A stretch of DNA of 64,000 bases from JAHZKN01 sp965250205 (GTDB taxonomy: Bacteria > Pseudomonadota > Alphaproteobacteria > Rhizobiales > Hyphomicrobiaceae). The translations under genes and the position numbers were made by a program. The stretch is from the NCBI GenBank assembly GCA_965250205.1, contig CBDFNK010000019.1, positions 1 through 64,000 on the forward strand. The letters run 5' to 3'. Numbering within the stretch: position 1 is the first letter of the stretch; each line of letters opens with the position of its first letter. The notes under the pieces were generated by a model. It was not told the origin of the DNA. It did no database searches and saw nothing but the letters and a program-made list of their open reading frames with translations. Positions 59,437-64,000 of this stretch are shown piece by piece.

Positions 59437-59748
59437 ATGACCTGCAAAGTTCCAAACAAGTTCTCTGGCGCCAGCCTCACCACCTTTGTGTGGTTGATTA
59501 GCATCGCTGTTGTGCCGTTGGCACTAATGCCAACGGGAGCTGTTCACGCCGTTAGCGCTTCCGTCAAAAATTCCTGCAAAAGTGACTACCTTGCTTACTG
59601 CTCCAACCATGAGGTCGGCAGCAAGAATCTCCGTCAATGTATGCGCTCTGCAAGCAGTAAGCTCTCAAATCAGTGTGTGAAAGCACTGGTCGCAGATGGT
59701 GAAGTTTCCAAGGCTGACCGGGCGCGCTACGCAAAACGTTTCCGCTAG
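59437..59748 (+). CDS. small secreted Cys-rich protein (GLG1-type repeat), second paralogue
   Basis: This 103-residue exported protein has an N-terminal signal peptide (TTFVWLISIAVVPLALMPTG, AVHA). The Cys-rich unit is SVKNSCKSDYLAYCSNHEVG, KNLRQCMRSASSKLSNQCVK, with spacing C-x5-YC, LRxCM and QCVKAL. It matches the protein at 4732-5001 closely (Cys spacing, MRSA, GEV near the end). The tail is RARYAKRFR. ATG at 59437 with GAAAGG upstream. Function unknown. Confidence 0.75.
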   Translation: MTCKVPNKFSGASLTTFVWLISIAVVPLALMPTGAVHAVSASVKNSCKSDYLAYCSNHEVGSKNLRQCMRSASSKLSNQCVKALVADGEVSKADRARYAKRFR

Positions 59749-59884
59749 TCGAAGCCCCAAACAATTGACCGACTTTAAAGTGAAAGAGCAATTCATCTTC
59801 GTTTTAAACAACACCTAGGTTGCTCTGAACTTTTCCCCGATTTGTAGTGCGTACCCCCTAAACGACCTAAACATCAAAGGATTT

Positions 59885-60013
59885 ATGATCATGCGTTCCA
59901 TCGCTCTTGTAACCGTTATTGCTGCCATCGCAGTTGCTGGCTGCCGTCGTGAAGCTCCACAGTATGAGCCATACAAGCTTGGCGCTGACTTTGCTGTTGA
60001 ACAGCAGCGCTAA
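59885..60013 (+). CDS. 42-residue small lipoprotein
   Basis: This tiny exported lipoprotein reads MIMRSIALVTVIAAIAVAGC and ends with ADFAVEQQR. The lipobox AVAGC puts the lipidated Cys at residue 20. An AAAGG site lies 5 bases before the ATG and a strong terminator follows, so it is a complete unit. Similar entericidin-like short lipoproteins are common; no function can be given. Confidence 0.65.
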   Translation: MIMRSIALVTVIAAIAVAGCRREAPQYEPYKLGADFAVEQQR

Positions 60014-60037
60014 GCAGTTTCATGCTGTTTGAAAATT

Positions 60038-60067
60038 AAAGGGCGTCACGTAAGTGACGCCCTTTTT
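60038..60067 (+). terminator. intrinsic terminator of the small lipoprotein
   Basis: AAAGGGCGTCAC pairs with GTGACGCCCTTT around GTAA, followed by TTTGG. The perfect stem and T run make this a strong terminator. Confidence 0.85.
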
Positions 60068-60415
60068 GGTTTAATGGATGCGTACGACGCAAAAAAACAG
60101 ATACTAAGTCTGCGAAATGGCGTATTAATAAATTGCAATGACTTTGAGAGTTAAGATCGCCGTCGAGCTAAACCTCTGATTATTTGAAAATGTGTTGCCG
60201 TGCCGGTGCCTGAAAATCTACCTCAGATATGACGTCTCCATCCCGCAAAACGTGCGTTAAAACACGCATTCCAAGTGAGACGGCAACATCATGGGCCGCA
60301 AACGCCAGAACTGCTTGAGCCACAAGTCGGGCATGTGTAACATTACGTCACGTGGATCCATTGGGTCCGCAGAAACGCATTGCGATGTGCAATTCGTGTG
60401 AAGTGCAGGCAGGTT
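60068..60415. other. region upstream of the FIST gene, no certain gene
   Basis: About 350 bases that should include the promoter of the FIST-kinase operon. On the minus strand, 60180-60325 reads as a short protein-like stretch (AHDVAVSLGMRVLTHVLRDG then a stop), without a good start; it may be a gene remnant. No RNA gene is seen. Confidence 0.4.
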
Positions 60416-61570
60416 GTGGCAGTTTTTCCGATAACAAATTCCGGTGTTCGCGTCGCATCAAGTACCAATCGGTCCTTGAATGATGTGGTTGCAGAGCTTA
60501 AGCGCGATCTCAGTGATGGTGATTTCCAGCATATTTTGGTATTTTATGCCGTCGACTATGACGCTGAAAAAATGATGATTGCATTGGCTTCTGCGTTTCC
60601 GGGCGTTCCCGTAACGGGTTGTTCGACGGCGGGTGAAATTACACCTGTCGGCATGGTCCAAGGCGGCATCTTGATTGTCGCGTTTCCAAAATCAGGTTTT
60701 CGCGTTCACACCGGATTGATTGAGGACGTTGCCAATTTTGGTGTTGAGCGTGCTGCCCAGGTTGTGCGGCAGTTAAAATCTCATATCAGCGATGATAGTC
60801 AGCGCGCATTACACGATCGTGTTTTTGCGATGATGATGGTGGATGGTCTTTCCAATGCTGAGGAGCCGTTAATTGCGGCAATTCACTGGGCGATGAACGA
60901 AATTCAGCTCATAGGTGGTTCTGCTGGAGACGGGCTTTCTTTTGAGAGCACCTCGATCATCTATGATGGTCGGGTTGTGACATCAAGCGCGGTCCTCATT
61001 CTCGTTGAGTGTAATATTCCATTTCGCGTTTTTAAAACGCAGAACTTTGAGCCGACCGCTACGAAGCTGGTCGTGACCGCAGCCGACACACAAAATCGCA
61101 TTGTCTATGAATTAAATGCCGAGCCAGCCGCGCTGGAATATGCAAATGCAATTGGCTTGATGCCCGATGACCTCGGACCGTTTTCGTTTGCTTCTTATCC
61201 GTTGGTGGTCAAAATCGGCGGTGATTATTATTGCCGTTCGATTCGAAATATGAACCCAGACCGGAGTTTGTCTTTTTTCTGTGCTATTGATGAAGGGCTT
61301 GTCTTTACGGTCGCGTCACCCACTGACATCGTCGCTTCAACAGAAGCAGCGCTCAAGAGCGTCGAGCGCTCAATGGGCAAGATTGATTTTGTTCTAGGCT
61401 TTGATTGTGTACTGCGCCGATTAGCTGCAGAAACGCGGCAGGTCAGTCACAAGATGGAGCAAATTTATAAAAGATATAATGTGGTGGGCTTTCACACCTA
61501 TGGAGAGCAATACAATGCCATGCACTTGAACCAAACGCTGACAGGGATTGCATTTGGTCATGAATCGTGA
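60416..61570 (+). CDS. FIST-domain sensor protein (NosP-like)
   Basis: This protein of about 384 residues has an N-terminal FIST domain (HILVFYAVDYDAEKMMIALA, VPVTGCSTAGEITPVGMVQG, MMMVDGLSNAEEPLIAAIHW, LIGGSAGDGLSFESTSIIYD) and a FIST_C domain (AALEYANAIGLMPDDLGPFS, PLVVKIGGDYYCRSIRNM). FIST domains are sensory; in NosP they bind heme and nitric oxide and control a partner histidine kinase. Here the gene overlaps a hybrid kinase gene by 11 bases. GTG at 60416 is my choice; an ATG at 60380 is also in frame. Heme binding is an inference. Confidence 0.8.
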   Translation: MAVFPITNSGVRVASSTNRSLNDVVAELKRDLSDGDFQHILVFYAVDYDAEKMMIALASAFPGVPVTGCSTAGEITPVGMVQGGILIVAFPKSGFRVHTGLIEDVANFGVERAAQVVRQLKSHISDDSQRALHDRVFAMMMVDGLSNAEEPLIAAIHWAMNEIQLIGGSAGDGLSFESTSIIYDGRVVTSSAVLILVECNIPFRVFKTQNFEPTATKLVVTAADTQNRIVYELNAEPAALEYANAIGLMPDDLGPFSFASYPLVVKIGGDYYCRSIRNMNPDRSLSFFCAIDEGLVFTVASPTDIVASTEAALKSVERSMGKIDFVLGFDCVLRRLAAETRQVSHKMEQIYKRYNVVGFHTYGEQYNAMHLNQTLTGIAFGHES

Positions 61571-62954
61571 GGAACCGCGTGTTGGCTTGGATGGGCTTAT
61601 GGTCTCGAGTGATGATGAGACGTTGGATGTGCTCCAGCAAAAGCTGGATAAGTTGGCAAAGATCAATAATGCCCTCATGCAGCGCGTTGAGCGCTCCATG
61701 GATCAGCAGGCCACTGCTTTTTCGTTGTTTCAAACCGCGATTAGCCTTGAATCCCAAGTTCGTCTTAGAACTGATGAGCTCAAAAACACGTTGGCACGTC
61801 TGGAGTTTTCAAACTCCGAGCTGGTGATGGCGCGCGATGCAGCCGAGCGAGCCAATCGTTTTAAGACGCGTTTTTTCACGGCCGTTGGTCATGATCTACT
61901 ACAGCCTTTGCATGCCGCCAAACTGTCATTGTCGGCCATGTTGGGAAATGGCGGCGACGATGATCAATCGCGTCTGATCGCGCGTGTTGATCATGCTTTG
62001 GTCAGTATAGAAGAGATCCTTAAAACCATTTTGGATCTCTCGAAGTTGGAAGACGGATATATCAAGCCTGATATTCAAGATGTGGTCTTAGATAATGTGT
62101 TTCAGCTGCTCGTGCATGAGGCTGGTGGGATTGCACGCACCAAGGGGCTCGAGTTGTCTTGTCGTCCAAACAAGTGGATCGTCCGTTCTGATCCGCTGAT
62201 GTTGCGACGCATCCTGCAAAATCTGCTTGCAAACGCCGTGCGTTATGCCGAATCGGGCAAGGTTCTGTTAGCTGCGCGGCGGCGCGGAGGTGATGTGCGC
62301 ATTGAAGTTTGGGATACCGGTCCTGGCATTGAGCCAACAGAACGGGAAAAGATCTTCGAAGAATTTCAAAGGGGTGCTGCCTCAGAAGCCGCAGACATTT
62401 CAGGTTTCGGGCTTGGTCTGTCAATTGCCCAGCGTATGTCCGACACCTTAGGCCACGATCTTGATCTGTGTTCAAAACCAGGCAAAGGAACGTGCTTTCA
62501 AGTTTATGCAGCCTACGTTGGTGACCATATCGCAAATGTCACTCCTGATCCGCCAGCGGTGGTGCAGAACGTCTATGGTTTTGAAGATGCAAAAATTCTT
62601 GTGATTGATAATGAGGTAGCTGTTCTTGAAGCGATGCGGACGGTGCTGGAGAGCTGGTCGTGCGATTGTCGTTATCTTCGCAGTTATGCCGAGATCGAAG
62701 CTCTCTTTCGAGAGGAGCCCTACTTTAAATTCCAAGTTGTGCTTGCTGATTTTCACTTGGACCGGGGTGAAACCGGCATCACGGCTGTCGAGCAATTGCG
62801 GGCGCTGTGTCCGGTGGCCTTCAAGCCAGTGATTGTTACCGCCGATCACAGTCCAGAAACAGCAGACTTGGTTGCCGCTGCCGACTGCCAGATGTTGCTC
62901 AAGCCAGTGCGCCCGGCTCAGTTGCGTGCACTATTGCAGCACCTTCTCGCCTGA
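61560..62954 (+). CDS. hybrid sensor histidine kinase (NahK-like)
   Basis: This 464-residue cytoplasmic kinase has an N-terminal coiled coil (residues 20-100), an H box TAVGHDLLQPLHAAKLSLSA with His 111, an N box LLANAVRYAESG (Asn 225), G boxes DTGPGIEPTER and SGFGLGLSIAQR, and a C-terminal receiver domain with Asp 397 in VVLADFHLDRGETG and the Lys in LLKPVRPAQL. No PAS or membrane segment precedes the H box, so the signal must come from a partner protein. The start overlaps the FIST gene, so they are translated together. It resembles NahK in the H-box region. Confidence 0.87.
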   Translation: MNREEPRVGLDGLMVSSDDETLDVLQQKLDKLAKINNALMQRVERSMDQQATAFSLFQTAISLESQVRLRTDELKNTLARLEFSNSELVMARDAAERANRFKTRFFTAVGHDLLQPLHAAKLSLSAMLGNGGDDDQSRLIARVDHALVSIEEILKTILDLSKLEDGYIKPDIQDVVLDNVFQLLVHEAGGIARTKGLELSCRPNKWIVRSDPLMLRRILQNLLANAVRYAESGKVLLAARRRGGDVRIEVWDTGPGIEPTEREKIFEEFQRGAASEAADISGFGLGLSIAQRMSDTLGHDLDLCSKPGKGTCFQVYAAYVGDHIANVTPDPPAVVQNVYGFEDAKILVIDNEVAVLEAMRTVLESWSCDCRYLRSYAEIEALFREEPYFKFQVVLADFHLDRGETGITAVEQLRALCPVAFKPVIVTADHSPETADLVAAADCQMLLKPVRPAQLRALLQHLLA

Positions 62955-63055
62955 TAGAGTACTGAGGTTTGGTATTAAGGGAAGTGTGACTTGGGCGCTA
63001 ACGAGTTTCGCCGGTGAATTGGTGTGAGGCACGATTGGCTTTGTGAGATATTCGC

Positions 63056-63751
63056 TCAGATGGAGCTATTCTCAATATCCAGTCGCGACACTTCAATAAC
63101 CGCCTGCGTGCGTGAGGTTACACGGAGCTTGCGCAGAATTTCGGATACGTGCGCCTTGATCGTCGTTTCGCCGACATCAAGCTCATAGGCGATCTGCTTG
63201 TTGGCGAGCCCTTTGCGCAGCATGATCAAGACACGCAATTGCTGCGGCGTTAGTGATGCTACGCGTGCGGCAATGTCTTTGTCAGAGGAGCCCGGCTCCA
63301 GCTTAGGCGGCTCATAGTCTTTTGGCAAATAGATCAGGCCCGACATGACGTCGCGAATGGCCTCGGCCAATTCCGGCTTACGCGTTGATTTTGAGATATA
63401 GCCAGCTGCACCACACGTCATAGTCTCGTGAATGACGCGTGGCTCTTCTGACGCCGATACAATGACAATTGGTGTTTTGGGTGTCAGTGCTCGCAATTCT
63501 AGGAGCCCCTCAACACCTTTGGTGCCCGGCATTGTCAGATCAAGCAGGATAAGATCGAAATTTCCAGATTCAGCCAGCGTGTCGCGTGCGTGGGCCACGG
63601 AAGAGGCTTCCGTGATCTGCGCCTCCGGAAACGCTGAGTGGATAGCGATTTGTAACGCATCACGAAACAAGGGGTGATCATCGACCACGAGAAATTTGGC
63701 GGTCACGGCCTCTAACTCCACTGGCTCACTGACGGCTGGTTCAACTGTCAT
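63056..63751 (-). CDS. LuxR-type (NarL/FixJ) response regulator
   Basis: This 231-residue regulator has an N-terminal receiver (FLVVDDHPLFRDALQIAI; phospho-acceptor Asp 71 in LILLDLTMPGTKG; conserved Lys in GYISKSTRKPELAEA) and a LuxR helix-turn-helix near residues 165-225 (LTPQQLRVLIMLRKGLANKQ, IAYELDVGETTIKAHVSEIL). It lies convergent to the FIST-kinase genes and is a plausible target of the kinase, by proximity. The DNA sites it controls are not known. Confidence 0.88.
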   Translation of the reverse strand: MTVEPAVSEPVELEAVTAKFLVVDDHPLFRDALQIAIHSAFPEAQITEASSVAHARDTLAESGNFDLILLDLTMPGTKGVEGLLELRALTPKTPIVIVSASEEPRVIHETMTCGAAGYISKSTRKPELAEAIRDVMSGLIYLPKDYEPPKLEPGSSDKDIAARVASLTPQQLRVLIMLRKGLANKQIAYELDVGETTIKAHVSEILRKLRVTSRTQAVIEVSRLDIENSSI

Positions 63752-64000
63752 AAAAGCTCCCGCATCGGCTATGCCACTGGTTTCAGTCCGCGTCTAGCTG
63801 GTTAGCGCTGTGAGTGCAATTTACTCCAGCTTTTGCTGGCTGCGAATTAGCCTTAAGTCTCTAATTCGACCTCGATTCGTGGGAATTTACCATAGTTGCC
63901 GCAGGCTTGGCCCTGAATGAGGTCGCCCGCCTCACAATAATGTCCAGGAATAAGGGCGCGAAATTGGTTCGACTTTTGGTGTACTTGACAAGTTATTTTG

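Noticed and set aside
60180..60325. Short minus-strand protein upstream of the FIST gene
   Set aside because: The sequence looks protein-like at its end, but there is no ATG, no ribosome site and no recognisable family; it may be a remnant or chance.
1..64000. tRNA or rRNA genes
   Set aside because: I scanned for T-loop (GGTTCGAATCC-like) and other signatures and found no convincing cloverleaf; GGTTCGAAC at 38300 lacks the rest.

Overview
The window is chromosomal DNA from an alphaproteobacterium, most likely a member of the Hyphomicrobiales (Rhizobiales). The signs are the conserved neighbourhoods xerD-aroK-aroB-CorC, bolA-J protein-cobS-cobT, rpmB-DUF3108-Suv3-like helicase-S4-fdxA-carD and rpmI-rplT-pheS-pheT, together with aerobic cobaltochelatase genes, rhizobial-type secreted proteins and rhizobial-type intergenic palindromes. 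I cannot assign a genus. Base composition looks moderate. No tRNA, rRNA or CRISPR array was seen.

Layout. 1-4.6 kb: end of a heavy-metal RND efflux operon with a frameshifted adaptor, an intact pump, a His-rich periplasmic protein and an NTF2-like protein. 4.7-9.8 kb: small secreted proteins, a NlpC/P60-like hydrolase bracketed by inverted repeats, and two tandem YkuD L,D-transpeptidase-like genes. 10-11.1 kb: accA. 11.09-14.47 kb: a 3.37-kb IS1-family transposon with cargo (RhuM-like protein, two coupled small genes, HicA/HicB-like pair), bounded by 19-bp terminal inverted repeats and an 8-bp target duplication. It lies between accA and xerD. 14.5-20.2 kb: xerD, a frameshift-broken secreted-protein gene, aroK and aroB. 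20.3-27.3 kb: a 37-bp x 8 hairpin array, CorC/HlyC, BolA, a J-domain protein, CobS, CobT and an esterase-like protein. 27.5-30.8 kb: a LEA-like 11-mer repeat protein, a decayed IS630 element, rpmB and DUF3108. 31-38 kb: Suv3-like helicase, S4 protein, FdxA, CarD and a nuclease-like protein. 38.3-46 kb: a giant RTX protein, a membrane protein and a protein with a degenerate J domain. 46-57.6 kb: LepA, lytic transglycosylase, NDH-2, PheT/PheS, L20, L35, CspA, IF-1 and a solute-binding protein. 57.9-64 kb: a glycosyltransferase, a second Cys-rich protein, a small lipoprotein, and a FIST protein / hybrid kinase / LuxR regulator signalling module.

Two layers of mobile or repetitive DNA overlie this conserved backbone. 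The first is the IS1-type cargo transposon. The second is a family of intergenic elements (about 33-146 bp) that start and end at CTAG. In three or four genes the element's terminal CTAG (or a CTAA variant) supplies the host stop codon, and an IS630 copy sits in one of these CTAG sites. Several genes outside the essential set carry multiple frameshifts (efflux adaptor, the gene upstream of xerD, the IS630 transposase), while housekeeping genes are intact. That fits pseudogene decay better than uniform sequencing error, although error is not excluded.

The best candidates for something new are the cargo transposon with its shared KGG...RW motif and operator-like repeats, the CTAG-bounded element family, the 8-fold hairpin array between aroB and the CorC gene, and the FIST-kinase module, which resembles NosP/NahK nitric-oxide signalling.
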